Below, in pieces: positions 1 through 8,112 of a stretch of DNA of 31,874 nt. The stretch spans positions 1 through 31,874 of the forward strand of contig CAYURR010000013.1 of NCBI GenBank assembly GCA_964446745.1, read 5' to 3'. Source of the DNA: CAYURR01 sp964446745. Lineage in GTDB: Bacteria > Bacillota > Clostridia > Lachnospirales > WQUN01. The notes beneath the pieces are model-generated. The model did not search any database and had not been told where the DNA came from. It saw nothing but the letters and a program-made list of their open reading frames with translations. The position numbers were made by a program, and so were the translations under genes. Positions within the stretch are counted from its first letter, which is position 1. Each line of letters starts with the position of its first letter.

Positions 1-449
1 GCACATTAAAGCGGCATCTGCTGCTGCCGACCTCACACTGGAACGAGGAACGCTGTGCCTCGATGAGATGGATAGCACATGCATATTCGGGGCTCGGGGA
101 CAACAAACAGGCATATACCTGGTATTATCGGGCCATTGCGGAGGCCCCGCATCTGCGCGATCCATATGTGGAATTTGCTCGGCTCGCGTATCGGCTCAGA
201 GACTGGCCCACCTCATTTTTCGCCGCCGAGGGCGCGCTCAAAATACCCGAGCGCTCCCAGACCTATGTAAACATGGGTTACTCCTGGGATCACACCCCCA
301 ACGATCTGTGCTCGATTGCATGCTTCAACCTACGTATGTATGATCGGTCGCTATACCATGCAAAAAAGGCGATTGAGATAAGCCCGGAGGATGTAAGATT
401 ACAAAACAATTTGTTGCTAATAGAAGACGCTATGTCGCGTATAGAGTAG
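1..449 (+). CDS. Glycosyltransferase with TPR-like helices, C-terminal part (5' end outside window)
   Basis: The reading frame is open from the left edge (codons start at base 3) and ends with TAG at 447-449, so only the C-terminal end is present. The visible part contains TSHWNEERCASMRW and later DNKQAYTWYYRAIAEAP, a pattern common in family-2 glycosyltransferases that carry tetratricopeptide helices behind the catalytic domain. Further TPR-like pairs follow, such as RSLYHAKKAIEISPED near the end. The catalytic GT-A domain would lie to the left of the window. The role is probably transfer of a sugar to a protein or cell-surface glycan, but the acceptor cannot be read from this fragment. The internal ATG at 63 is not a likely start, because the conserved NEERCAS segment lies upstream of it in the same frame. 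Assignment to the GT2/TPR group rests on recognition of these motifs. Confidence 0.7.
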   Translation, partial: TLKRHLLLPTSHWNEERCASMRWIAHAYSGLGDNKQAYTWYYRAIAEAPHLRDPYVEFARLAYRLRDWPTSFFAAEGALKIPERSQTYVNMGYSWDHTPNDLCSIACFNLRMYDRSLYHAKKAIEISPEDVRLQNNLLLIEDAMSRIE

Positions 450-479
450 ATTCATACTAAAAATTTGCATGAACCGTAA

Positions 480-1363
480 TTAATCACATTCATAGAATGC
501 AATTGTCAGCAAGGCAAATCTTTTGACGGTCTACCATCCGGCACCTACAGCGTGGCGGTTGTTTGCGATGGCTATCGCATGAGCACCCCAAAATCCACAT
601 CGCTATCCATCGGCTCCACAGTGGAACTAAGCTTCGCGCTTACAAGGGACGATACCCTAAACCTCGGCACGATAACCGGCCTTGTATATTCAAACAATGC
701 CAAGAATGAGAAAGAACCGCTCGCAGGTGCTAAGCTCTCCTTGCTCAATGATCAGGATGAAACTGTTGCCGTAACATATAGCACGGCAGACGGCGAATTC
801 GCTTTTTATGATATATCGGACGGCAGATACAGCGTGTTGGTCACTGCTCAGGGCTATCTTGCATCAGATCCTATAGTCGTAAATATTTCCGGCGGCAACA
901 TCATCAACAGCCAAATAACCCTTGAAATCGATCAACGTCAATATAACGGTACTGTCAATGGCGTTATCGTAGACAAACAGGGACGGCACGTGCCCGGATG
1001 CTTTGTGGGGCTTTATAAACTGATAAAGCTCGATGATGATACTGTAGTGGAGCGTATGATTACAGCGGCCTGGCCGAATCAAGCTCTATATGTGTTGCCG
1101 GTGAGGTGGATGCGGTTGCAAACATCCACTTCTCCGATTACCGCTCATTTATTTTCTTGCATTTTGACATTCCTGTCAGAACCATCTGCATAGAAAGCTT
1201 GAACGGATGTCACAAGGAGAATCGTAATACCTTTGACAGAAGCGAGATGCTTATCGGTTGGATCGCACCGGGCGAATATAAATTGACCGTGTGTGGCAAA
1301 TGCTCAAAGGCGTTTATCATATCTTTGCCACCTCGAAGTTATCTTGATCTTTATCTCCTTTAG
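480..1363 (+). pseudogene. Remnant of a repeat protein with carboxypeptidase-regulatory-like (beta-sandwich) domains
   Basis: The frame opens just after a stop at 477-479 with no plausible start codon and no ribosome site. It begins in the middle of a beta-sandwich repeat (FDGLPSGTYSVAVVCDGY). A complete repeat follows at about 660-930 (ITGLVYSNN, GEFAFYDISDGRYSVLV, AQGYLASDPIVV), then the start of a third (VNGVIVDKQGRHVPG). Between about 1056 and 1105 the coding signal moves to another frame, which continues as ICVAGEVDAVANIHF and IAPGEYKLTV to the stop at 1361-1363. The gene therefore seems both 5'-truncated and frameshifted. Such domains are common in secreted or cell-wall proteins of Bacillota; the original function is unknown. 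A GTG at 552 could be called as a start, but it would begin inside a folded repeat. Confidence 0.7.
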
Positions 1364-1373
1364 CATTTTAATA

Positions 1374-1413
1374 AAGGGGCTGCAGCAGATTGTAATATCT
1401 GCTGTAGCCCCTT
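1374..1413. terminator. Long hairpin after the pseudogene
   Basis: Arms 1374-1390 and 1397-1413 pair over 17 positions with one G-T wobble and a six-base loop. The plus side lacks a clean T-run (TTCATCTT). The minus side reads into TTATTAAAA. It is probably a terminator, possibly working in both directions, and it separates the remnant from the next promoter. Confidence 0.6.
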
Positions 1414-1474
1414 CATCTTGGTAAGGTTTGAAACGAGTGTTGAATACCCGGTTTCATATTCTTAGATTTACTCC

Positions 1475-1503
1475 TTGATTACTTCCTAATTTAACTGTAC
1501 AAT
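1475..1503 (+). promoter_or_regulatory. Sigma-A-type promoter for the flavoprotein/methyltransferase pair
   Basis: TTGATT at 1475-1480 and TACAAT at 1498-1503 are separated by 17 bases. The start of transcription would fall near 1510, giving a short leader before the AGGAG site at 1514-1518. Confidence 0.6.
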
Positions 1504-1527
1504 CTCCCGACATAGGAGATGATGCAT

Positions 1528-2094
1528 ATGAAGACACTTATCATCAATGGCTCGCCGAGAAAGAACGGCGGTACATCGACACTGATCTCTTTGCTTTCGG
1601 AGCGATTAAACGGAGAGATTAAGATCATAGACACATACCGCTGCGTGATATCTCCGTGTTTGGACTGCCGTCAATGCTGGAGCCATGCCGAATGCTCCAT
1701 CGATGATCCGATGCAGGATGTTTACAACGCGATAAATGATGCGGACAATATCGTGATCGCCTCACCGATATATTTTGCGGAGCTCACGGGTCCGCTACTA
1801 AGCTGGGCGAGCAGGCTGCAATATCTCTGGGTATCCGAGCATTTCCGAAAGGAACCCGTGCTAAAGTCCAAAATACGCTTTGGTGCGTTGATACTCGTGG
1901 ACGGCGGGGATGGCTACAAAGACACCGCACTCGCGATGGGCAAGCGTTTACTGCGTTGTATGGGTACGGTTTTCAAGGAGCTCGTATACTTCTCCGGCAC
2001 GGACAAGCTCGAGCCGTCCTCCCCTATTAACGACGCCAAGACCATGGATGAAATAATGAAATTGGCAGATATATTAAACATGGAGCATATATGA
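1528..2094 (+). CDS. Iron-sulfur-flavoprotein-like NAD(P)H-dependent FMN oxidoreductase
   Basis: The protein (188 residues) has a flavodoxin-like fold. It opens with MKTLIINGSPRKNGGTS, the FMN-phosphate loop of NADPH-dependent FMN reductases and iron-sulfur flavoproteins. ASPIYFAELTGPL at about 79-90 is the second flavin-contact segment. Cysteines 44, 47, 50 and 56 form a CX2CX2CX5C pattern, which matches the compact 4Fe-4S motif of Isf-type flavoproteins; whether a cluster is bound is inference. The likely role is cytoplasmic electron transfer to an unknown acceptor. Three ATGs lie close together. The one at 1528 was chosen because AGGAG at 1514-1518 sits 9 bases before it, while the ATG at 1519 would touch the ribosome site. 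The gene overlaps the methyltransferase by four bases (ATGA), so the two are translationally coupled. Confidence 0.88.
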   Translation: MKTLIINGSPRKNGGTSTLISLLSERLNGEIKIIDTYRCVISPCLDCRQCWSHAECSIDDPMQDVYNAINDADNIVIASPIYFAELTGPLLSWASRLQYLWVSEHFRKEPVLKSKIRFGALILVDGGDGYKDTALAMGKRLLRCMGTVFKELVYFSGTDKLEPSSPINDAKTMDEIMKLADILNMEHI

Positions 2095-2741
2095 CCACAG
2101 ATATGAATGAAACACAAACTATAAAAACACAAATAAAAGGCCTTGGCCTCGTCTTTCATACACACCCAAACGTTTTTTCTCCGCAGACAGTCGATAGAGG
2201 CACACTCGCTATGCTGTCGCTGGTGGAGTTTAGCGACGGGGACAAGGTGCTGGACTTGGGCTGCGGATACGGCGTGGTCGGCATACTCGCCGCAAAGATC
2301 ATCGGCACGCAGAACGTCACGCTCTGCGATATTTCCCGGCACAGCGTCGCGCTGTCTATACAAAACGCAGCCGCAAACGGGGTCCATGAGCTTACAGTCA
2401 TTCAGAGCGACGGGTTTGATCAGGTTACAGACGATGGCTATACATGGATACTGAGCAATCCACCATATCACGTAGACTTTTCCGTGCCCAAGCGTTTTAT
2501 CGAGGGCTCGTATAAGCGGCTCGCGATCGGAGGTCGGCTCGTGATGGTCACCAAGCGCCTCGACTGGTATAAAAACAAGATCACGTCCGTATTCGGTGGT
2601 GTTAGGGTACACGAAATTGACGGGTATTATGTCTTTATATCCGAGAAACGCAGCCATACCCGAAAGAAAGAGAAGATCAATAAATCCCACACAGACGCCA
2701 TGCCACGAAAGTTGCGTCGTCGTTTAGACAGCCTCAAATAA
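2091..2741 (+). CDS. Class I SAM-dependent methyltransferase, small-domain (RsmC/TrmN6-like)
   Basis: The 216-residue protein carries motif I VLDLGCGYG (about 53-61), an acidic residue after strand 2 (TLCDIS), and NPPYH at about 123-127. The NPPY signature is typical of methyltransferases that modify an exocyclic amine, as in rRNA or tRNA guanine or adenine. It resembles the small-domain methyltransferase group related to RsmC; the exact RNA target is not predictable. The tail after about residue 190 is basic (HTRKKEKINK, PRKLRRRLD), which would suit RNA binding. The start overlaps the preceding stop as ATGA. The 3' end overlaps the convergent nagA by 18 bases, and the best terminator lies inside nagA at 2807-2839. 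Confidence 0.85.
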   Translation: MTTDMNETQTIKTQIKGLGLVFHTHPNVFSPQTVDRGTLAMLSLVEFSDGDKVLDLGCGYGVVGILAAKIIGTQNVTLCDISRHSVALSIQNAAANGVHELTVIQSDGFDQVTDDGYTWILSNPPYHVDFSVPKRFIEGSYKRLAIGGRLVMVTKRLDWYKNKITSVFGGVRVHEIDGYYVFISEKRSHTRKKEKINKSHTDAMPRKLRRRLDSLK

Positions 2742-3890
2742 CAACCGCCCTCCAACGATAACAGTCTTAATATTGATATCATCATCGAATATTACGATAT
2801 CCGCTACAGAGGCCGCCGACAGGCGGCCTCTGTCTTTTATGCCCATCACAGCCGCGGGATTCTCCGTGATCATCCTTACCGCATCCACAACCCCCACTCC
2901 AACCTGCTTGACCATCGTCCTTACCAGTCTATCCGCAGTCGCCACACTACCCGCGAACGCGCTTCTGTCCGGCAGTTTAGCCACGCCGTCCTCGATGATA
3001 CAGGGTAACCCCTCCTCGCGCGTCCCGATAAACGATTGTTGTTCATCCGTTCCGGCTGCGCGCATTGCATCCGTCACGAGGCAGATACGCTCCCTACCCT
3101 TGATCTTATATATAAGCTTCAACAGCTCCGGTGGCAGATGGCACCCGTCCGCAATCACCTCGACATACATATCATCAAGCAAAAACGCAGATTCTACCAC
3201 ACCCAGTCGCCTATAACCCATCTGCCTTGTGATCGTAGACATGCCCGAATACAGATGTGTGACAAGATCGCAACCGCCGTTGTGTGCCCTCAATACATCA
3301 TCGTATATCGCATCGCTATGTGCAATGGACGCCTTTATCCCGGCCATGTTTAATGCATGCAGGAACACATTATCCGGATCCAATTCGGGCGCATAGCTCC
3401 AGCGACGCACTCTGCTGTGTTGTAATATCTGCGTATAGTCCTCAGATACGGGCGCGGTTATATATGCGAGGTTTTGAGCTCCGGCCTGCTGCTTTGAAAA
3501 ATATGGCCCCTCAAGATGTATGCCCGCTATGTATGGCAATGCTCTCTCGGTCGAAATCATTGCCCTTTCTATTTCATGGATCGCCCTGCATATACTACCG
3601 ATGCTACCCGATACGGTCGTGGGCATGATCGTCGTTGTCCCATGAGCAAGATGCGTTTCCGCGGCAATATTTACGGCTTCGGCTCCGTCCATAAAGTCAC
3701 AGCCCCCGCCGCCGTGACAGTGTATATCGATAAAGCCCGGAGACACATAATTATTTTGCGCGTCGATGAGATAGTCACTCTCAATCTGTCTGTCGCTGAC
3801 CTCCAGTATCCTATCGTCCTTTATATACACACTCTTGCCGGTCTCTATCGTATCCGTCACGATCCTGCCGTTTACTATTCTTGTTACCAT
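2724..3890 (-). CDS. nagA: N-acetylglucosamine-6-phosphate deacetylase
   Basis: It removes acetate from N-acetylglucosamine 6-phosphate in the cytoplasm, giving glucosamine 6-phosphate for NagB, which is encoded divergently. The 388-residue length fits the family. Amidohydrolase landmarks are visible: HCH at 57-59 in IDIHCHGGGG, HLEGPYF with Glu127, His191 in ASIAHSDA, His212 in THLYSGM, and the catalytic Asp274 in VTDAMRAAG. The ATG at 3890 is preferred over the GTG at 3899, because GGGGG lies about 8 bases upstream of the ATG but touches the GTG. The last 18 bases overlap the methyltransferase gene tail to tail, and the coding region contains a plus-strand terminator hairpin at codons near 353-361. 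Confidence 0.95.
   Translation of the reverse strand: MVTRIVNGRIVTDTIETGKSVYIKDDRILEVSDRQIESDYLIDAQNNYVSPGFIDIHCHGGGGCDFMDGAEAVNIAAETHLAHGTTTIMPTTVSGSIGSICRAIHEIERAMISTERALPYIAGIHLEGPYFSKQQAGAQNLAYITAPVSEDYTQILQHSRVRRWSYAPELDPDNVFLHALNMAGIKASIAHSDAIYDDVLRAHNGGCDLVTHLYSGMSTITRQMGYRRLGVVESAFLLDDMYVEVIADGCHLPPELLKLIYKIKGRERICLVTDAMRAAGTDEQQSFIGTREEGLPCIIEDGVAKLPDRSAFAGSVATADRLVRTMVKQVGVGVVDAVRMITENPAAVMGIKDRGRLSAASVADIVIFDDDINIKTVIVGGRLLFEAV
2807..2839 (+). terminator. Intrinsic terminator for the methyltransferase transcript, inside nagA
   Basis: Arms 2807-2817 and 2822-2832 pair perfectly over 11 G/C-rich positions with a GACA loop, and TCTTTTA follows. It lies about 65 bases past the methyltransferase stop, within nagA coding sequence on the opposite strand. 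Confidence 0.75.
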
Positions 3891-3911
3891 TACATCCACC
3901 CCCTTTTATAC

Positions 3912-3941
3912 ATTATATCTTTCACGCTGACCTCCATGCAA
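3912..3941 (-). promoter_or_regulatory. Candidate nagA promoter
   Basis: On the minus strand TTGCAT (3936-3941) and TATAAT (3912-3917) are separated by 18 bases. The -10 box is a consensus match, and the predicted transcription start lies shortly before the nagA ribosome site. Confidence 0.5.
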
Positions 3942-3957
3942 TTCCGTATAAAGCGTC

Positions 3958-3985
3958 TTTACTTATCGGATAAATTGTATATACT
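3958..3985 (+). promoter_or_regulatory. Candidate nagB promoter
   Basis: TTTACT (3958-3963) lies 16 bases from TATACT (3980-3985), followed by the ribosome site GGGAGG at 3994-3999. The -35 box is weak. The 115-base region between nagA and nagB would hold both divergent promoters; no clear operator palindrome was found in it. Confidence 0.45.
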
Positions 3986-4005
3986 GAAACAAAGGGAGGA
4001 TTTGT

Positions 4006-4746
4006 ATGAATATTACTTTATGTACGGATGCAATCGAGCTCGGAGCAAAAGCGGCCTCAATGGCTGCCGATCTTATAAATGAGGCTATACATACAAAGGG
4101 CTACGCGCGCATGCTTGTTTCGACGGGTGCGTCGCAGTTTACGATGTTTGAGGCCTTGATCAAGCAGGACGTGGACTGGTCAAAGGTCGAGATGTTTCAT
4201 CTTGATGAATACATCGATCTGCCACAGACGCATCCGGCTTCGTTTGTCAAGTATCTGAGGGAGCGGTTTACGAGCCATGTAAACCTAAAGGCCGCGCACT
4301 TTGTAGATACCGCTGTAGACATCGGCGAGCTCATCAGTCACCTTACAGCAGAGCTTGACCGGGATGTTATCGACGTGGGGCTTATCGGCATCGGTGAGAA
4401 TGCGCATATCGCATTCAATGATCCCCCGGCGGATTTTGACTGTACCGATGCGTTTAAGGTCGTTACATTGGATCAGGCCTGTCGCAATCAGCAATTCGGT
4501 GAGGGTTGGTTTCCCACGATAGATGACGTGCCAAAACAGGCCGTCACGATGACCCCGCAACGTATACTCACATGCGAGCATATCATCAGCGTCGTACCGT
4601 ACAAGGTCAAAGCCCAAGCAATCCACGATACGCTCACCGCACCCGAAATAACAAATCTCGTTCCCGCAACGATATTACGCACGCATAAAGACTGGCGGCT
4701 GTTTCTCGATCGCGAATCGTCCTCTATGCTGGATCTATCATGCTAA
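4006..4746 (+). CDS. nagB: Glucosamine-6-phosphate deaminase
   Basis: It converts glucosamine 6-phosphate to fructose 6-phosphate and ammonia, the step after NagA, feeding amino sugars into glycolysis. The 246-residue length is typical of the short bacterial form. Signature segments are LVSTGASQFTMFEAL (37-51), FHLDEYIDLPQTHPASF (64-80, with the catalytic Asp/Glu pair at 67-68) and GIGENAHIAFNDPPADF (128-144, with the ring-opening His at 134). The ribosome site AGGGAGG is placed 6 bases before the ATG. The 3' end overlaps the histidine kinase start by 7 bases, so the kinase is translated in the wake of nagB. Confidence 0.95.
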   Translation: MNITLCTDAIELGAKAASMAADLINEAIHTKGYARMLVSTGASQFTMFEALIKQDVDWSKVEMFHLDEYIDLPQTHPASFVKYLRERFTSHVNLKAAHFVDTAVDIGELISHLTAELDRDVIDVGLIGIGENAHIAFNDPPADFDCTDAFKVVTLDQACRNQQFGEGWFPTIDDVPKQAVTMTPQRILTCEHIISVVPYKVKAQAIHDTLTAPEITNLVPATILRTHKDWRLFLDRESSSMLDLSC

Positions 4747-6533
4747 ATAGAATACTAAAATCACTGATAGCCGCGGCTGTTATTTTGTCCGTGGCTTTAC
4801 TTATATTTTCGTCATCAAATCAGAACGCCAGCAAACGATCACATTTGCCACTCGAAAAGATAGGCATAATAGGAAGCTACAGCTTTGAGCAATCCGAAGC
4901 CACCCAAGAACTGACAGCTGAAAGCATGCTTGATGAAGACGGTCACGATAGCCTTTACATTACTGGACATTTGTCAAGGCCCGTTCCTATCAACAGGCTC
5001 ATCATGCTGCGCGTGGACAATATAAAGGCCGAGATATTTCTAAACGGCTCGCTTTTATATACCTATATCGACGACGCCGGATACCGCTTTTATGACAAGG
5101 CCGGCGGCAACCTATGGACCTATTTTGTTTCCCCGGGGATATCTACTGCGGATACGGTTGAGATATATCTTCAAAATCCATACGGCCATCAGGGCATACA
5201 CCCGTTTAGAGAACTAATCGATACGATATATACCGGCTATGACATCGAGCTGTTTCAATCCATACTCGCCGGAAATGCGCCGCGCTTATTTTCAGCTGTG
5301 ATGGTTGTATGTATCGGGCTGATCCTGTTGATCGCCTGCATTATTTTATTTTTCATGAAGGACAAACATACCGAGCGGTATTTTTACCTTGCGGGTTTTG
5401 CGATAACCTCAGGTATATGGTTTTTTATCCGCTTTGATATTATGTCGTTCTTTTCACCGTTTCCGATGTTTAATAATCTGCTCGATGCAGTTACACTGTC
5501 ACTGATTGCACTGTTCTATCTAGCCTATCAGCTATGCTTTATAACCGGTAAATCCCGATGGGTACTGCTTGTGATCGAATATGTCTATACCGCTTTATGC
5601 ATTGGGTATTTCATAGCGATATTGCTCGGGTATTACGATCCCTATACTAATCGCTCCATACACATTATGTTGATAGGGATAGCGTCAGGGTTGACCATAG
5701 CATGTGTCATATATGAGGTAATATGTAATAAAGACAGCGAGGCGCGTAGCATCCTATTGTCCGTCATAATGCTCTGCGGGGGTTGTATCGCCGACGCAAT
5801 TAATTATTATGTCTTCCACATACCGATAAATATTATATTTAATATCTGCTTTATAATATTTATCCTATTAGAAATAGTAAAAATGATTCGATTTTACATT
5901 TCGGCTACTCGTAAAGCAGAGCTCGCTGCACATCTCGAGACAGAGCTTTTGGAAAGCAAGGTAGCGTTGATGCTCAGCCAAATCCAGCCCCATTTTTTGT
6001 ATAACGCGCTCACATCCATTCGCCAGCTGTGCCGCGAGGATCCCAATCGCGCCGAGCAGGCTGTAATAGATTTTTCGAACTTCCTGCGTGGCAACATGGA
6101 CAGCCTGAGTACGACGAAGCCCATCCCGTTCGATCGGGAGCTTGTACATTTAAAGCGCTATCTCGCAATCGAAAAGCTACGCTTTGAGGATAAGTTAGAG
6201 ATCATCTACGATGTAAAGACCACAGGCTTTATGATCCCCGCGTTGAGCATTCAACCCATTGTAGAAAACGCCATACGGCACGGGGTTATGAAAAAGGTCA
6301 GCGGTGGCACTATCAAAATCGCAACCGAGGAAACGGACGATACGTTTATTCTGAGCGTCACCGACGACGGAGTCGGCTTTGACACCGAAAATCAATACGA
6401 TGACGGTCTACTACACCACGGGATAGCAAATGTCCGTAATCGTCTCAAATCTATCTGCAACGGCAACTTGGAGGTCAGAAGCACCCCCGGCGAGGGTACA
6501 GTCACGATCATTACATTACCCAAATCAAATTAG
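4740..6533 (+). CDS. LytS/YesM-type sensor histidine kinase with a multi-pass membrane sensor
   Basis: The 597-residue protein has an N-terminal hydrophobic segment (about 5-24), an extracellular part of about 150 residues with a jelly-roll-like pattern (VPINRLIMLRVDN, AEIFLNGSLLY), then a cluster of about seven membrane segments between 183 and 382. This suggests the 7TMR-DISM architecture. The cytoplasmic end has the His_kinase signature QIQPHFLYNALTSI with phospho-acceptor His418, followed by the ATP-binding N box PIVENAIRHG (Asn510), DDGVGFD (542-548) and GIANVRNRL. Extracellular ligands of such sensors are often carbohydrates. Its overlap with nagB suggests an amino-sugar or cell-wall-fragment signal, which is inference. 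No response regulator is adjacent; the nearest whole candidate in the window is at 30403-31203. Confidence 0.9.
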   Translation: MLNRILKSLIAAAVILSVALLIFSSSNQNASKRSHLPLEKIGIIGSYSFEQSEATQELTAESMLDEDGHDSLYITGHLSRPVPINRLIMLRVDNIKAEIFLNGSLLYTYIDDAGYRFYDKAGGNLWTYFVSPGISTADTVEIYLQNPYGHQGIHPFRELIDTIYTGYDIELFQSILAGNAPRLFSAVMVVCIGLILLIACIILFFMKDKHTERYFYLAGFAITSGIWFFIRFDIMSFFSPFPMFNNLLDAVTLSLIALFYLAYQLCFITGKSRWVLLVIEYVYTALCIGYFIAILLGYYDPYTNRSIHIMLIGIASGLTIACVIYEVICNKDSEARSILLSVIMLCGGCIADAINYYVFHIPINIIFNICFIIFILLEIVKMIRFYISATRKAELAAHLETELLESKVALMLSQIQPHFLYNALTSIRQLCREDPNRAEQAVIDFSNFLRGNMDSLSTTKPIPFDRELVHLKRYLAIEKLRFEDKLEIIYDVKTTGFMIPALSIQPIVENAIRHGVMKKVSGGTIKIATEETDDTFILSVTDDGVGFDTENQYDDGLLHHGIANVRNRLKSICNGNLEVRSTPGEGTVTIITLPKSN

Positions 6534-6546
6534 AGGATAATAAGAA

Positions 6547-6578
6547 AAAAACCATACCACGGTATGGTTTTTATTTTT
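6547..6578. terminator. Bidirectional intrinsic terminator between kinase and the 511-residue gene
   Basis: CCATAC (6552-6557) and GTATGG (6562-6567) pair around a CACG loop, and flanking A and T runs (6547-6551 and 6568-6572) extend the stem. TTTTTATTTTT follows on the plus strand and T-rich sequence on the minus strand. It serves two convergent genes. Confidence 0.85.
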
Positions 6579-8112
6579 ACTCAGCAATTGCGCATATCTC
6601 CACATCGCCCGCCATGATCAGCTTGCCTTTACACTCCGTGGTTGTGCCACTTGGCAGCAATGCGATCATGCGTATTTGGTGAGGTTCGAGACTTATGCTT
6701 ATATTGTTTCCCGATATCGCTGCGGGATTGGTGAGTTTTTGGTTCTCGGGCATTTCCCAAATATCACACGATAGCCCGTTTTTATACAGCTCTGGAGCCA
6801 AGCGCTCCCAGATCTGCGCCAATGAAAACTCGGCTGTAACTGCGTGGTTATGCGGGTTACTGAGCATAAACACCGGATATGTCTTTTTAGAGAGCCAGTC
6901 TGTCAGGCTCAGATCGTATGCAAAGACGTTTTCGACCGAGGTCTGTCGTGCGAGCGCCTCTATCCAGTACAGATAGCCCGCACCATATACCGAACGATGA
7001 CCCCAGAAATCGCCGCATGCCGCCGGGGTATGACCGTCGCGTACACGTTCGAGCTTTTCATACGGGACATATGGGTTCAGCTCAGCCTTTGTTTCATACA
7101 GCGCGTTCTTGCCCTTTGCGTAGAACAACTGGAAGCTCGACAACACATTCAGCATAAACTTCGCAACCGATTCCGCGAGTGCGGGGCAATATCTTACGGA
7201 CGGCAGCAAGAACTGCACAGGCATCAAGCTCTCCATGCTGTACGCAGCGTCGAGCGCAAATTGCCTGTCGTCGCCTCTCCAGCCCATCATCAGGCCATTG
7301 ATATCCTCTTCTCCCCATTTGCCTATCTGCAAAGGCCCTTCCTGGTGGTCAAATATCCATCCCGCGGCCTTCTTTACATCGGTCTGCTGTCCGTGCGCAT
7401 TTAACCATGCTGCAGCCATCAAGCCCGCACTGCCGTTAGGGATTTCGTACCATGGATTGTTATCAAAGGCGTTGTATCGTTGTATGGCTTTAAAGCTTTC
7501 GTCCATATACTGAGGCTTGTCCGCATTCAATGCCGCGAACAGCATGTTATACGCATAACCCGCAATCGAATCCGGCTGCCTATATATATCCTTTACCGTG
7601 AATATCTCGTTCTTAGAAAAGTCATAGCCCTGATCGTTGAAATCATGACCGATCTTTTCCGCTAGCCTGTGCATAGCGTCCGCGGACATACCCATGCGCT
7701 CGATCGCCGTTGGATTATCCTTATACAGTGTGCGCATAACGGCACCGGCCAAGGTATTAACATAGAACAGGTACCAGTATTCGACACGCATATGGTTTGG
7801 GCTGTTTAAGTACAACTCAACCGAGGTGTCAAAGAAATCGCCGTATGTAGGCGCAATCCAGTCTGTATCCAGGCCGCAGAGCCATTCGCCTATAGCCAAA
7901 ATACCCCAAGTCACGAGTTCATTGCTCTCGCTCTCGAGGTAGGCTCCAAAGTTAGGGTGTCCGTTCTCGTCATAACGGAACGCATTGTTTGCCGGATCCA
8001 ACAGGGCTTCGCGAAAAGCCCTGTTGAGTTTTGTATAATCCGGCACGGACAGATTTGGGATGTCCGGCATCATATCAATATCGCGATAGCGATACATATT
8101 TACATTTTTCAT
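6577..8112 (-). CDS. Unrecognised 511-residue protein of the sugar-uptake locus, possible alpha-helical-toroid hydrolase
   Basis: I do not recognise a named family. The protein has no signal peptide or membrane segment, so it should act in the cytoplasm. The central part is rich in helices with aromatic and acidic residues (WYEIPNGSAGLMAAAW, GKWGEEDINGLMMGWRGDDR, CGDFWGHRSVYGAGYLYW), a look shared by (alpha/alpha)6-toroid glycosidases and lyases. The last 110 residues look like beta-strands (SGNNISISLEPHQIRMIALLP), like the C-terminal beta-domain of many glycoside hydrolases. Its start overlaps the solute-binding gene stop by four bases (ATGA), so it is translated with the transporter. This context suggests it processes the imported sugar. 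It could equally be a non-catalytic sugar-binding protein. Confidence 0.8.
   Translation of the reverse strand: MKNVNMYRYRDIDMMPDIPNLSVPDYTKLNRAFREALLDPANNAFRYDENGHPNFGAYLESESNELVTWGILAIGEWLCGLDTDWIAPTYGDFFDTSVELYLNSPNHMRVEYWYLFYVNTLAGAVMRTLYKDNPTAIERMGMSADAMHRLAEKIGHDFNDQGYDFSKNEIFTVKDIYRQPDSIAGYAYNMLFAALNADKPQYMDESFKAIQRYNAFDNNPWYEIPNGSAGLMAAAWLNAHGQQTDVKKAAGWIFDHQEGPLQIGKWGEEDINGLMMGWRGDDRQFALDAAYSMESLMPVQFLLPSVRYCPALAESVAKFMLNVLSSFQLFYAKGKNALYETKAELNPYVPYEKLERVRDGHTPAACGDFWGHRSVYGAGYLYWIEALARQTSVENVFAYDLSLTDWLSKKTYPVFMLSNPHNHAVTAEFSLAQIWERLAPELYKNGLSCDIWEMPENQKLTNPAAISGNNISISLEPHQIRMIALLPSGTTTECKGKLIMAGDVEICAIAE

Noticed and set aside
180..445. Separate small gene starting at 63 or later
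   Set aside because: The conserved NEERCAS segment lies upstream in the same frame, so it is the tail of a larger gene.
2133..2152. Small palindrome AGGCCTTGGCCT next to an A-run, considered as a minus-strand terminator for nagA
   Set aside because: The stem can only be about four pairs once a loop is allowed, too weak to call.
1914..2690. 258-codon minus-strand frame across the flavoprotein and methyltransferase genes
   Set aside because: It runs antisense to two genes with clear motifs, has no ribosome site and no family-like sequence.
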